Below are positions 25,333 through 33,485 of a stretch of DNA of 64,000 nt, piece by piece. Within the stretch, counting starts at the first letter, position 1, and each line of letters opens with the position of its first letter. Below the pieces are notes generated by a model, which saw only the letters and a list, made by a program, of their open reading frames with translations, was not told the origin of the DNA and searched no databases. Origin of the DNA: Marixanthotalea marina (GTDB taxonomy: Bacteria; Bacteroidota; Bacteroidia; Flavobacteriales; Flavobacteriaceae); contig JAHLEH010000001.1 of assembly GCA_018883545.1 (NCBI GenBank), positions 372,001 through 436,000 of the forward strand. The letters run 5' to 3'. Both the position numbers and the translations under genes were made by a program.

Positions 25333-26208
25333 TTAAGCTACTTTATTATTTCTGTGCGTTTTAATTATAGCCTGTTCGTTTTTCCAATCAATCCATTTTT
25401 GGCCCTTCACGCGGCGCATCACATTATCAAAATTTCGCATTACCACCAAATTATAAATGGCTTTGCTAAAGTTCTTCGGATTTCTGGCAATGGCTCGCAA
25501 ACTCATAGAAAAACCAGGGGTTATATAACGCATATAATGCCAATAGCCCTCGGGCATGTATAGCACCTCTCCATGATTGAGATCGGTTTTATAACCTTCA
25601 GCCTTTTTTAGCATGGGCCATTTTTCAAAATCGGGATTGGCAAAATCGATATCCTCACGGGTGATTAAGGAATGCGGAATTTTATACAAATACTTATTCT
25701 GTTTTTGATCGAACAGAATTATCTGTTTTTTGCCCTCAAAATGAAAATGAAAAATATTAGCTAAGTCAATATCGTAGTGCATAAACGTGTACGAATCGCG
25801 ACCACCAAAAAACAGCATGGGGATGCCTTTCATAAGTTTCAATCCAAAATCAGGAAACGAAAAATCTTTTTGGAGCTGAGGTATTTCCTTAATGGCATTC
25901 CACAAAAAAATGCGGTAACGAGTGGGTTCTTTTTTCAGTAAATCCACATAATCGGCCAATTTCATTTTGGCATGCGGTTCGTTAAAACCATCTTTATAAT
26001 CTACTGGTCTGTCATCATACAAAGGCACAGTTAAACTACCCCCAACGGCCTTCATATAATCTAAATTCCATTTCGTATAAGCAGGCCAATCTTCAATAAA
26101 ACGCTCAATAACCACGGGCTTTTGCGGTTTAAAATAGAGTTTTATAAAGTCCTCTTTGGTAATGGTTTTTACCCGAGGAATGTCTTGTAGGTTCAACGCC
26201 AAGGTCAA
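25333..26208 (-). CDS. Cupin-like (JmjC) domain protein
   Basis: This 291-residue cytoplasmic protein has the cupin_8/JmjC fold of Fe(II)/2-oxoglutarate oxygenases. Iron ligands are HYD in TFMHYDIDLANIFHFHFEG and the later His in GEVLYMPEGYWHYM, and Lys in GKKQIILFD may bind 2-oxoglutarate. Relatives hydroxylate protein or RNA side chains. The start is uncertain: no ATG fits, and TTG at 26208 or at 26202 is likely. The reaction is unknown. Confidence 0.85.
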   Translation of the reverse strand: MTLALNLQDIPRVKTITKEDFIKLYFKPQKPVVIERFIEDWPAYTKWNLDYMKAVGGSLTVPLYDDRPVDYKDGFNEPHAKMKLADYVDLLKKEPTRYRIFLWNAIKEIPQLQKDFSFPDFGLKLMKGIPMLFFGGRDSYTFMHYDIDLANIFHFHFEGKKQIILFDQKQNKYLYKIPHSLITREDIDFANPDFEKWPMLKKAEGYKTDLNHGEVLYMPEGYWHYMRYITPGFSMSLRAIARNPKNFSKAIYNLVVMRNFDNVMRRVKGQKWIDWKNEQAIIKTHRNNKVA

Positions 26209-26333
26209 ATAAAATTAGTTTCCAAAGTTAAGAAAACGTTACCAAATGTGAAATAGTATATAAAAAGCTATCTCTTTTAGAATGATTTTCGAAAAGGGTT
26301 ATATTGGACTGTCCTTGATTTCGTCGAATCTTT

Positions 26334-26438
26334 GATTTCCTGCGAAAGCAGGAATCCACCAATAAAAAAGTGTTCCGTAAATTACTAAGGCCCCTGCTTT
26401 CACAGGAACGACAGATTGCTTCGTGCCTCGCAATAATG
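26334..26438. repeat. Composite of decayed GTCAT-type palindromic elements
   Basis: Left palindrome TTCCTGC/GCAGGAA (26337-26354) and right palindrome CCTG/CAGG ending in GAACGAC (26393-26412) are in inverted arrangement, as in the unit at 32428-32495. The right half of the other element type follows directly (AGATTGCTTCG...GCCTCGCAAT, 26413-26438), touching the bioB stop codon. The whole makes up the 3' flank of bioB. Confidence 0.6.
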
Positions 26439-26439
26439 G

Positions 26440-27534
26440 TTACTTTACCACTTTAGCCTTTTCTTTGGCAGCCTCGTTACGCTCAATCTTATGCTCTGGA
26501 CGGCTCCATTTTGGTTTTTCGCCCAAGGCTTGGTATTGCGAATCTTTAGCTTCCACCGATTGTGGTTGCATTTTTTTAATGAAAGGTTTTTGTGGATTTA
26601 AGCCCAATTGTTTGAACATTTCCATGTCCTCATTAACATCAGGATTCGGTGTTGTCAATAATTTATCGCCAGCAAAAATGGAATTGGCGCCAGCAAAGAA
26701 ACACATGGCTTGCCCTTCGCGCGTCATCTGTGTTCTACCAGCACTTAGGCGTACTTGGGTTTCGGGCATCACAATACGGGTAGTAGCGACCATGCGTACC
26801 ATTTCCCAAATAGAAATGGGTTGTTGGTCTTCCAATGGCGTGCCTTCAACAGCTACCAAGGCATTAATCGGCACTGATTCTGGTTGTGGATTCAAAGTTG
26901 ATAAAGCCACCAACATCCCAGCACGGTCTTCTATTTTTTCACCCATGCCAATAATACCACCACTACAAACCGTTACATTGGTCTTACGAACGTTATCGAT
27001 GGTTTGTAAACGGTCTTCAAAACCACGAGTGGAAATCACTTCTTTATAATATTCTTCCGAAGAATCTAAATTATGGTTGTAGGCATATAAGCCTGCTTCA
27101 GCCAAACGTTGGGCTTGGTTTTCGGTAAGCATGCCCAAGGTACAGCATACTTCCATATCCAACTTGTTAATGGTACGTACCATTTCCAATACTTGGTCGA
27201 ACTCCTCACCATCTTTCACATTACGCCAAGCGGCACCCATACATACACGTGAACTACCGCTGGCTTTAGCGCGTAACGCCTGCGCTTTTACCTGCTGAAC
27301 GCTCATTAAATCGTTCCCTTCAATATCAGTATGGTATCGCGCTGCTTGCGGACAATACCCACAATCTTCTGGACAGCCTCCTGTTTTTATGGATAACAAT
27401 GTTGACACCTGTACCGTATTCGGGTCGTGGTGCAATCTGTGTACGGAGGCCGCTTCGTAAAGCAGTTCCATAAACGGTTTGTTGTAAATATCTAGTATTT
27501 CTTCTTTGGTCCAGTTGTGTCTTGTCTCGCTCAT
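26440..27534 (-). CDS. bioB: Biotin synthase BioB
   Basis: This 364-residue radical-SAM enzyme inserts sulfur into dethiobiotin. The SAM-cluster Cys motif is in TGGCPEDCGYCPQAARY (CxxxCxxC). The remaining cluster ligands and the conserved YNHNLDSSEEYY, NALVAVEGTPLEDQ and RLSAGRTQM motifs are present. The Lys/Glu-rich tail after about residue 330 is extra. It is set apart from the other bio genes by a two-component system on the opposite strand. Confidence 0.97.
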   Translation of the reverse strand: MSETRHNWTKEEILDIYNKPFMELLYEAASVHRLHHDPNTVQVSTLLSIKTGGCPEDCGYCPQAARYHTDIEGNDLMSVQQVKAQALRAKASGSSRVCMGAAWRNVKDGEEFDQVLEMVRTINKLDMEVCCTLGMLTENQAQRLAEAGLYAYNHNLDSSEEYYKEVISTRGFEDRLQTIDNVRKTNVTVCSGGIIGMGEKIEDRAGMLVALSTLNPQPESVPINALVAVEGTPLEDQQPISIWEMVRMVATTRIVMPETQVRLSAGRTQMTREGQAMCFFAGANSIFAGDKLLTTPNPDVNEDMEMFKQLGLNPQKPFIKKMQPQSVEAKDSQYQALGEKPKWSRPEHKIERNEAAKEKAKVVK

Positions 27535-27612
27535 ATGAAGATGAATTTAGGGCAAAAATAGGTATTATGCCTAACAAACATAAAAATAGGGAATATAAAT
27601 TTAACTTTAAAA

Positions 27613-27629
27613 GGTGGTTTTATACCACC
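27613..27629. promoter_or_regulatory. Inverted repeat in the bioB/histidine kinase divergent promoter region
   Basis: GGTGG (27613-27617) and CCACC (27625-27629) flank TTTTATA in the 167-base space between two divergent genes. It is a possible operator or small hairpin, and it is not repeated upstream of bioF. No function can be assigned. Confidence 0.3.
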
Positions 27630-27701
27630 AATGGGCTAAATTGTAACATAACTTTTTTTAAGATTTCAAGTGGCTATAGCTTTACTTGAAAATAATTAAA
27701 T

Positions 27702-29153
27702 ATGGCACTAAAAACATTTATTACACCGAAGTATAAGATTTTAATACACCTAATTGCTGTAGTGAGTTCAATAATGAGCATCGTAGTGACTTTGGAAAGT
27801 TGTGGAATAAAAAATGAAGTGAGTCCTTTTTGCAGGGATTTAATTGCAACAATATTATTTAACGTCACAATTTATTTTTTAGTGTTTATGCTTTTTCCAT
27901 TATTGATTAAGAATTGGAAAATGCATATTGCCTGGGCAATTATCTATTTGGCTTTTTACACTTTTACATTAGGTTGGTTACATGCTGTTTCAGAAAGTGG
28001 TGTAACTACTGTGAACGATGCATTTTCAATTATTCCGATGCGATATTTTGATTTAGAATTTACACTTCGCTCTTTTATGACCATCATACCATTTGGAGTT
28101 TTGGCATGGTTGTATTTTTTGTTTGTCTACGATTGGGAAAAATTAAAAACCTCTTTTTTTGCGAAAAATATAGAGAGGACGGTTAATATAGTCGTCGTCA
28201 TTCTGATTATATTTTATGTTTACATTATGCCTCAGGGAGATACTACTGATGAAGTTATACAAGTTTTAACGTTTTTAATTTTTTTCTACACAAATACGTT
28301 TCTTATTACGCCTATTTTATTTAAAGATAATAAAAGACAGAAGTTTTTTCTCATGTCATTAGTTTGGTTTTTAGGAAATTACATAACTTTCTTTTTGATT
28401 CAGTATTATTTTACGGAAAGCACTTATAAAAATAGGTTTGTTGAAATATTTTTAGCCCCATTGCATTTATTCAGAGTTTTTATTTTGGGGTTTGTTCCAA
28501 TTTATCTATTGTCTTTTATTTATGGCTATGTCCGTTTTAAAATCAAAAACCAAAACAAAAGATTAGAAGCCAAAGAAACTGAGCTTCAACTCTTAAAATC
28601 ACAGGTCAATCCCCATTTTTTATTTAATACTCTAAACACACTGTATGCTACTGCTTTGGAAGAACAAGCTCTCAAAACAGCTGAAAGCACGGCTAAATTG
28701 GCCAATTTGTTGCGTTATATGCAAGAGGACATCAACAAAGAATTCATTCCTTTGGAGAACGAAATAAAGTATGTGCAAGATTATATAACCATTCAAAAAT
28801 TACGTTGTTCGGTAACGCCTAAAATTGAAACGAAGTTTGAAAATATAGAAAATCAAGTTATTAGTCCGGGACTGTTGATTCCCTTTGTAGAGAATGCCTT
28901 TAAGTATGGTATCGACCCATCAAAGCCGTCAAGCTTATCTGTGTCTGTAGTTTGTGATGAAAACACCATTCATTTTGAATGTGTGAATAGTTATGACGAT
29001 AGTTTTGAAACCTACTATAAAGAACAAGGCTTTGGCATTGGCATTAAAAATGCCAAACAGCGCTTGGAATTGGTGTATCCTAAAAAATACCAGCTTGAAG
29101 TTAAAAAAGAAAATAATATCTTTTCGGTGAAATTGAGTATTAAAACAAATTAG
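27702..29153 (+). CDS. LytS-type sensor histidine kinase
   Basis: This 483-residue membrane kinase has about eight N-terminal hydrophobic segments (residues 10-280), a short coiled linker (RFKIKNQNKRLEAKETELQLLK), the His_kinase domain with NPHFLFNTLNTLYA carrying the phospho-accepting His, and an HATPase with VISPGLLIPFVENAFKYG and GFGIGIKNAKQRL. It is of the LytS/YehU type and pairs with the LytTR regulator downstream. A palindromic element begins at the stop codon and separates the two genes. The stimulus is unknown. Confidence 0.9.
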   Translation: MALKTFITPKYKILIHLIAVVSSIMSIVVTLESCGIKNEVSPFCRDLIATILFNVTIYFLVFMLFPLLIKNWKMHIAWAIIYLAFYTFTLGWLHAVSESGVTTVNDAFSIIPMRYFDLEFTLRSFMTIIPFGVLAWLYFLFVYDWEKLKTSFFAKNIERTVNIVVVILIIFYVYIMPQGDTTDEVIQVLTFLIFFYTNTFLITPILFKDNKRQKFFLMSLVWFLGNYITFFLIQYYFTESTYKNRFVEIFLAPLHLFRVFILGFVPIYLLSFIYGYVRFKIKNQNKRLEAKETELQLLKSQVNPHFLFNTLNTLYATALEEQALKTAESTAKLANLLRYMQEDINKEFIPLENEIKYVQDYITIQKLRCSVTPKIETKFENIENQVISPGLLIPFVENAFKYGIDPSKPSSLSVSVVCDENTIHFECVNSYDDSFETYYKEQGFGIGIKNAKQRLELVYPKKYQLEVKKENNIFSVKLSIKTN

Positions 29154-29250
29154 CGTCATTGCGAGGAAGAGAGGTACGAACGACGAAGCAATCTCATAAT
29201 GCTTAGAACTAAATGTTGAACAGATTGCTTCGGCTTTGCCTCGCAATGAC
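29154..29250. repeat. GTCAT-tailed palindromic element, long type, between kinase and regulator genes
   Basis: This 97-bp element starts CGTCATTGCGAGG immediately after the kinase stop and ends CCTCGCAATGAC 12 bases before the regulator ATG. The two ends are inverted repeats, and each end carries its own internal palindrome (ATTGC...GCAAT, with GAAGCAATCT at 29193-29202 and AGATTGCTTC at 29223-29232). A decayed copy lies at 25225-25329. Confidence 0.75.
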
Positions 29251-29262
29251 AGATAAAAAAGT

Positions 29263-29943
29263 ATGATTACAGCCATAGCCATAGACGATGAGCCCAAAGC
29301 CATTCAAGTGATTCAACATCATGCCGATAAACTAAAAAACATAAATCTGTTGTCAAGTTTTACGGATGCACAAGAAGCGCTTAAATACTTAAAGGAAAAT
29401 CCGGTGGATTTAGTTTTTTTGGATATCAATATGCCGCACCTTTCTGGTTTGGAACTTTTAGATAATCTTCACTTGAAGCCTCAAGTTATTTTTACAACGG
29501 CGTATTCAGAATTTGCAGTTGAAAGTTATAATTATAATGCAGTAGATTATTTATTAAAACCTTTTGAATTCGACAGGTTTCAGCAGGCAATCCATAAAGT
29601 AGAGCAACGATTGGAATTGCAAAAGCAAACGCATTCATATTGCTTCATCAAAGACGGTTTTAAAAACATAAAAATAGCCTTTGAAGAGATTTTATTTATT
29701 AAAGGTTCTGGAAACTATTTGGATATTGTTACCAAAGCTAAAACCCTTACCACCCGAATGACGTTTTTAGAAATGGTTGAAAAACTGCCCGCTTCTAAAT
29801 TCGTGCGAGTGCATCAATCTTATCTAGTTAATGTAGAACACATTGATAAAATAGAAAATAATCAGGTTTACATTGCTTCGGAAAAAATTCCCATTAGCGG
29901 GCGGTATAGAGATGTTTTGTATAGACGTCTCGATTTGGCATAA
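29263..29943 (+). CDS. LytTR-family response regulator
   Basis: This 226-residue regulator has a receiver domain (IAIDDEPKAIQVI, phospho-Asp in DLVFLDINMPHLSG near residue 53, switch Lys in LLKPF) and a LytTR DNA-binding domain (IKIAFEEILFIKGSGNYLDI, FVRVHQSYLVNVEHID). It is the cognate partner of the LytS-type kinase 110 bases upstream. It ends three bases from the convergent ketoacyl-synthase gene. The targets are unknown. Confidence 0.93.
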   Translation: MITAIAIDDEPKAIQVIQHHADKLKNINLLSSFTDAQEALKYLKENPVDLVFLDINMPHLSGLELLDNLHLKPQVIFTTAYSEFAVESYNYNAVDYLLKPFEFDRFQQAIHKVEQRLELQKQTHSYCFIKDGFKNIKIAFEEILFIKGSGNYLDIVTKAKTLTTRMTFLEMVEKLPASKFVRVHQSYLVNVEHIDKIENNQVYIASEKIPISGRYRDVLYRRLDLA

Positions 29944-29946
29944 TTC

Positions 29947-31134
29947 CTATTTCGAAAGCAATATAGAAACCGCATTTCCGCCAAATCCCACAGCGTTAAC
30001 CAATACATTCTGAAGTCGTTCTGGATCATTCTGGTTTTCTAAAAAAGGCACTTTTATAAATGCTTGGTGTTTTAGCATTAATACTGCCATTTCGATACTT
30101 AGCATACCCGAGGCACCAAAACTATGGCCTACTTTCCATTTATTTGTAGTTAAAGCAGGTGTTTTGTTACAGAACACTTTTTTTATGGCATTGTATTCAC
30201 TTAAATCGCCTTTAATAGTGCCAGGAGCGTGCATTACTATGGCATCAATATCGTCTGGATTGAAATCGCCCAAAGCCATTTGCATGGATTTTTGAAAACA
30301 TTTGGCATCGCTGGAAATGGAGATGTTGTGTTTTAAAATTTCGGTAGCATAGCCGTAGCCTTTTATGGTGGCGAGTGCATTTTCTTTAATACCTAATTCC
30401 AAACAAGCCATAGAAGCACCTTCGCCCAAAACCATGGTATTCTGTTTTTTGATAAGATCCAATGCGCGACAAGGGAAAGATTCTTCGACAAGCTCAGAAT
30501 GACAATCATTGTTTAATTTGACTTTCGAGTAAACTTTTAGGGCTTGCATTTGTGCAATGGTGAAAGGTGTCAATGGGGCTTCGCTGCCACCAACCAAAAA
30601 TTTATTACACATACCGGCATGTATCCAAGCAATACCATTCAACATTGAGTGTAAAGCTGTTGAACAGGTAATGGAATGGCTAATTTCGGGACCCTGGGTT
30701 TGTAAATCGTGTGCCACCCAGGAAGAAATATTACCCAATGTGGTAGTTGGGGAACTTAAAGTTTGTGCCTTGCCATTTTTTAAAAAATCGTCGTAATAGG
30801 TTTCAAAAAGTTCTGTGGCACCACGTGAGGATCCAATATTGATTCCAAAATTATCTGAAGCGTTCCAATCAGCTAATTTAACCGCTTCTCTGGAAGCATA
30901 TATGGCATATAAAACTGATGGATCTAAGGATTTGTATTTTGGGTCAGATTCTTTTATTTCGGATATGGCCTCTTTAGCATGCTGCGGAATTTCTGCTACC
31001 AAAGCAGTAGTTTCTCCAAACGATTTTTCTACAATACAATGGTGTTTATTTTGATAACTTTTCCATGCTTCATCTAAGGTTTTACCTAGAGGAGATATTG
31101 AAGTCAGTGCCGTTATGGAGATTGGTTTTTGCAA
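29947..31134 (-). CDS. Beta-ketoacyl synthase-family protein of the biotin operon
   Basis: This 395-residue condensing enzyme has nucleophile Cys157 (SHSITCSTALHS), a first His in DAIVMHAPGTIKGD and a second in KVGHSFGASG, so the Cys-His-His triad of FabF/FabB is complete. It follows bioA in the operon, so I infer a dedicated role in making the pimelate moiety of biotin. Residues 211-219 (CHSELVEES) are not native: they translate a dispersed palindromic element inserted in frame. The insertion lies in a surface loop region before the conserved GEGA segment, so activity may be retained. Confidence 0.83.
   Translation of the reverse strand: MQKPISITALTSISPLGKTLDEAWKSYQNKHHCIVEKSFGETTALVAEIPQHAKEAISEIKESDPKYKSLDPSVLYAIYASREAVKLADWNASDNFGINIGSSRGATELFETYYDDFLKNGKAQTLSSPTTTLGNISSWVAHDLQTQGPEISHSITCSTALHSMLNGIAWIHAGMCNKFLVGGSEAPLTPFTIAQMQALKVYSKVKLNNDCHSELVEESFPCRALDLIKKQNTMVLGEGASMACLELGIKENALATIKGYGYATEILKHNISISSDAKCFQKSMQMALGDFNPDDIDAIVMHAPGTIKGDLSEYNAIKKVFCNKTPALTTNKWKVGHSFGASGMLSIEMAVLMLKHQAFIKVPFLENQNDPERLQNVLVNAVGFGGNAVSILLSK
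30479..30504. repeat. GTCAT-tailed palindromic element inserted in frame in the ketoacyl-synthase gene
   Basis: Read on the minus strand, TGTCATTCTGAGC is followed by TTGTCGAAGAATC. The stem is ATTCT/AGAAT and the element has the same GTCAT head and ATC tail as the other palindromes in the window. It encodes residues 211-219 of the host protein. Confidence 0.7.
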
Positions 31135-31155
31135 AAGTTCAGTTTGGTGACAAAG

Positions 31156-32421
31156 TTAGATGATTGCCAAAGATTCTTCAATGGTTTTGTAGACTTTTTC
31201 CAATTCGGTTTTAGAAATCACATAAGGTGCCTGTATGTAAACGGTATTACCAAGCGGACGTAGAAATACGCCTTTCGACATATAAAATTTAAACAACCGG
31301 TCGCGTAAATTACCGTAGCGTTCCATTTCTACATTTAAATCGATAGCATAAATAATACCCAATTGACGGGTTGATTTTACTTTGGGATGTGTTTTGATGT
31401 GTTCATCAAACACTTGATGTGAGGCAGTAATTGCTTTTATTCTATCTTGAATTTCTTGGGTTTGTAGCAATTCAATACTTGCCAAAGCTGCTATGCAAGC
31501 GAGTGGATTAGCAGAATATGTATGACCATGAAACAAGCCTTTGCTTAGTTGGTCACTGTAAAACGCATCGTATATTTTTTGGGAACAGGTAGTCAAGGCC
31601 ATGGGCATTAAACCTGCTGTTAATGCTTTACTCAAGCAAACAATATCGGGTTTGGTTTTTAAATATTGAGAAGCAAAATGTTTTCCCGTTTTGCCAAAAC
31701 CGGTCATAACCTCGTCGGCTATGGTTACAATTTTATGGGTTTTACAGAATTGAAGAATTAAGTCAAGCCCATTAGAGTCGTGCATTTTCATAGCAGCGGC
31801 TCCTTGTACCAAAGGTTCGTAAATAAAACCAGCTACTTTGTTTTCAGAAATAATGGCTTCCAACTTTTGAATAATAATATCGTGGTTATTGCCATTAGGG
31901 GTTGGAATACGAACAACATTCAAAAAGTAGTCTTCAAACGGACCATTGTAAACCGAAAGCCCAGAAACGCTCATAGAACCGAACGTATCACCATGAAACC
32001 CATCTTCAAAAGCAATAAGCGTATTGCGTTTTTCGCCTTGGTTAAAGTGAAATTGTAAGGCCATTTTAATGGCTACGTCCACAGCGGTTGATCCATTATC
32101 ACTAAAGAAAATTTTGTTTTGGTTTTCGGGTAATATTTTTACCAAAGCTTCCGAAAGTTTTACAGCTGGCTCGTGGGTGAACCCGCTAAAAACAATCTGA
32201 TCCAATTGTTGCATTTGCGCAGCCACCCGACTCGTAATAAATGGATTGCAATGGCCAAACATACTGGTGTACCAAGAAGCAATGGCATCAATGTAATTGT
32301 TACCATCTTCATCGGTTAATACACAGCCTTTGGCTTTGGTTATGGCTATATTGTTAGGGTGCAACTTGTGCTGCGTTAATGGGTGCCACAAATGTTTTTT
32401 ATCGCGATCTTTTAGTGTCAT
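31156..32421 (-). CDS. bioA: Adenosylmethionine-8-amino-7-oxononanoate aminotransferase BioA
   Basis: This 421-residue PLP enzyme converts 8-amino-7-oxononanoate to 7,8-diaminononanoate using S-adenosylmethionine. Class III aminotransferase landmarks are present: WHPLTQHKLHP at the start, FSDNGSTAVDVAIKMA, TIADEVMTGFGKTGKHFA and CLSKALTAGLMPM with the PLP-binding Lys. Length is normal. It lies 21 bases upstream of the ketoacyl-synthase gene. A paired palindromic element separates it from bioD. Confidence 0.96.
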   Translation of the reverse strand: MTLKDRDKKHLWHPLTQHKLHPNNIAITKAKGCVLTDEDGNNYIDAIASWYTSMFGHCNPFITSRVAAQMQQLDQIVFSGFTHEPAVKLSEALVKILPENQNKIFFSDNGSTAVDVAIKMALQFHFNQGEKRNTLIAFEDGFHGDTFGSMSVSGLSVYNGPFEDYFLNVVRIPTPNGNNHDIIIQKLEAIISENKVAGFIYEPLVQGAAAMKMHDSNGLDLILQFCKTHKIVTIADEVMTGFGKTGKHFASQYLKTKPDIVCLSKALTAGLMPMALTTCSQKIYDAFYSDQLSKGLFHGHTYSANPLACIAALASIELLQTQEIQDRIKAITASHQVFDEHIKTHPKVKSTRQLGIIYAIDLNVEMERYGNLRDRLFKFYMSKGVFLRPLGNTVYIQAPYVISKTELEKVYKTIEESLAII

Positions 32422-32427
32422 GATTTT

Positions 32428-32495
32428 GTCATTCCTGCGAAGACAGGAATCTATTTTTTTAATTTATTTTGGATTCCTGCCTTCGCAGGAATGAC
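32428..32495. repeat. Paired inverted palindromes (REPIN-like) between bioA and bioD
   Basis: A left unit (GTC then ATTCCTG...CAGGAATC, 32428-32451) and a right unit (GATTCCTGC...GCAGGAATGAC, 32472-32495) are in inverted orientation around a 20-base AT-rich core. Together they fill nearly the whole 76-base gap. The architecture matches the ends of the GIY-YIG unit at 33118-33481, but with no gene inside. Confidence 0.8.
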
Positions 32496-32497
32496 AA

Positions 32498-33106
32498 CTA
32501 CAATTTATCCTTAAACAATTCAACATACTCCTTAATTACATTTTTATCAAAATAGGGTTCTTCGTCAATACGTCCAATAACAGGAACTTGGGTCATTTTT
32601 TTAATAATGTCTTCTGTGGTTGGGTGCTCCTTTCCGCTAAAAATGATAGAAACATCAAAACCTTTGTCTTTTAAAGCATTAACGGTTAAAAGCGTATGGT
32701 TTATGCTGCCCAAATAATGCCTAGACACAACAATTACTTTGTAAGTTGGTTTAATGAGGTCTAAAATAGTTTGCAAATCATTTATAGGAACCAATAAACC
32801 GCCAGCACCTTCAATCACCAAATTATTTTTGGTTTTAGGTGGAATAATTTTTGATGCTTTAATGGAAATTCCATCGATTTCAGCAGCGGCATGCGGACTC
32901 ATGGGTGTTTTGAGTGCATAACTGTTTGGGTGGAATTTAGATTTCTTATTAGAAACCAATTTTTCAACTTTATGGGAATCAGAATTATCCAAATCGCCAG
33001 CCTGTATGGGTTTCCAATAATCTGCCTGTAAAGCTTCCGTTATAATAGCGGCCGCTATGGTTTTTCCCACATCGGTAGAAATTCCTGTGATGAAATATGT
33101 TTTCAT
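32498..33106 (-). CDS. bioD: Dethiobiotin synthetase BioD
   Basis: This 202-residue ATP-dependent carboxylase closes the ureido ring of dethiobiotin. I use the ATG at 33106 (MKTYFITGISTDVGKT, a P-loop with GxxTxVGKT). The in-frame extension to 33142 would read MLKQVQHDENKK, which translates the adjacent palindrome rather than being protein. The conserved KPIQAGD, APMSPH-type segment (KTPMSPHAAAEIDG) and VIEGAGGLLVPI follow. It is in the bioF-bioD-bioA order, interrupted by a small nuclease gene. Confidence 0.94.
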   Translation of the reverse strand: MKTYFITGISTDVGKTIAAAIITEALQADYWKPIQAGDLDNSDSHKVEKLVSNKKSKFHPNSYALKTPMSPHAAAEIDGISIKASKIIPPKTKNNLVIEGAGGLLVPINDLQTILDLIKPTYKVIVVSRHYLGSINHTLLTVNALKDKGFDVSIIFSGKEHPTTEDIIKKMTQVPVIGRIDEEPYFDKNVIKEYVELFKDKL

Positions 33107-33117
33107 TTTTTTGTTTT

Positions 33118-33481
33118 CGTCATGCTGAACTTGTTTCAGCATCTCATAATTTTGGAAGAGTTGATATTAATATTCTAAAGTTTTTAAAGTTGGGTTTAAC
33201 TGTTTAATTAAATTCAATTTCCATTCTTCATGCCAATTTTTTAATTGTTTTTCTCTTGAAATAGCTTGCTTAACATCTGAAAACTCTTCAAAATAAATCA
33301 GGTCCTTAATATTGTATTTTTTTGTAAAAACAGAAGCTTTTTCATCATAATGTTCTTCCAATCTTTTAGAAAGATTTGCAGTAACACCTATGTAAAATGT
33401 TGTTCTATATTTATTTGTTAGTATGTAAACAAAACTTTTTTGCATTTTTTTGTGTGATCCTGAAACGAGTTCAGGATGACG
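33118..33481. mobile_element. Candidate mobile unit: GIY-YIG nuclease gene between inverted GTCAT-tailed palindromes
   Basis: The left end reads CGTC then ATGCTGAA/TTCAGCAT (33118-33142). The right end, inverted, reads ATCCTGAA/TTCAGGAT then GACG (33457-33481). The two 25-base ends are imperfect inverted repeats with the CGTC tails outward, and the only gene between them encodes a GIY-YIG nuclease. The unit sits inside the biotin operon between bioF and bioD. The layout suggests a minimal transposon-like or REP-like unit. No target-site duplication is evident by eye. Confidence 0.5.
33167..33445 (-). CDS. Small GIY-YIG nuclease domain protein
   Basis: This 92-residue UPF0213/URI-type protein consists only of a GIY-YIG nuclease domain: VYILTNK (the GIY strand), TFYIGVTANLSKRLEEH (the YIG strand and catalytic Arg) and ISREKQLKNWHEEWKLNLI (the metal-binding Glu). 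Such single-domain proteins are multicopy in Bacteroidota, and their function is poorly known. It has nothing to do with biotin, yet lies in the bio operon, bracketed on both sides by palindromic elements, so it probably arrived as part of a mobile unit. Confidence 0.88.
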   Translation of the reverse strand: MQKSFVYILTNKYRTTFYIGVTANLSKRLEEHYDEKASVFTKKYNIKDLIYFEEFSDVKQAISREKQLKNWHEEWKLNLIKQLNPTLKTLEY

Positions 33482-33485
33482 CTGT

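Noticed and set aside
33107-33142. N-terminal extension of BioD (MLKQVQHD...)
   Set aside because: These residues translate a palindromic element; the family start is the ATG at 33106.
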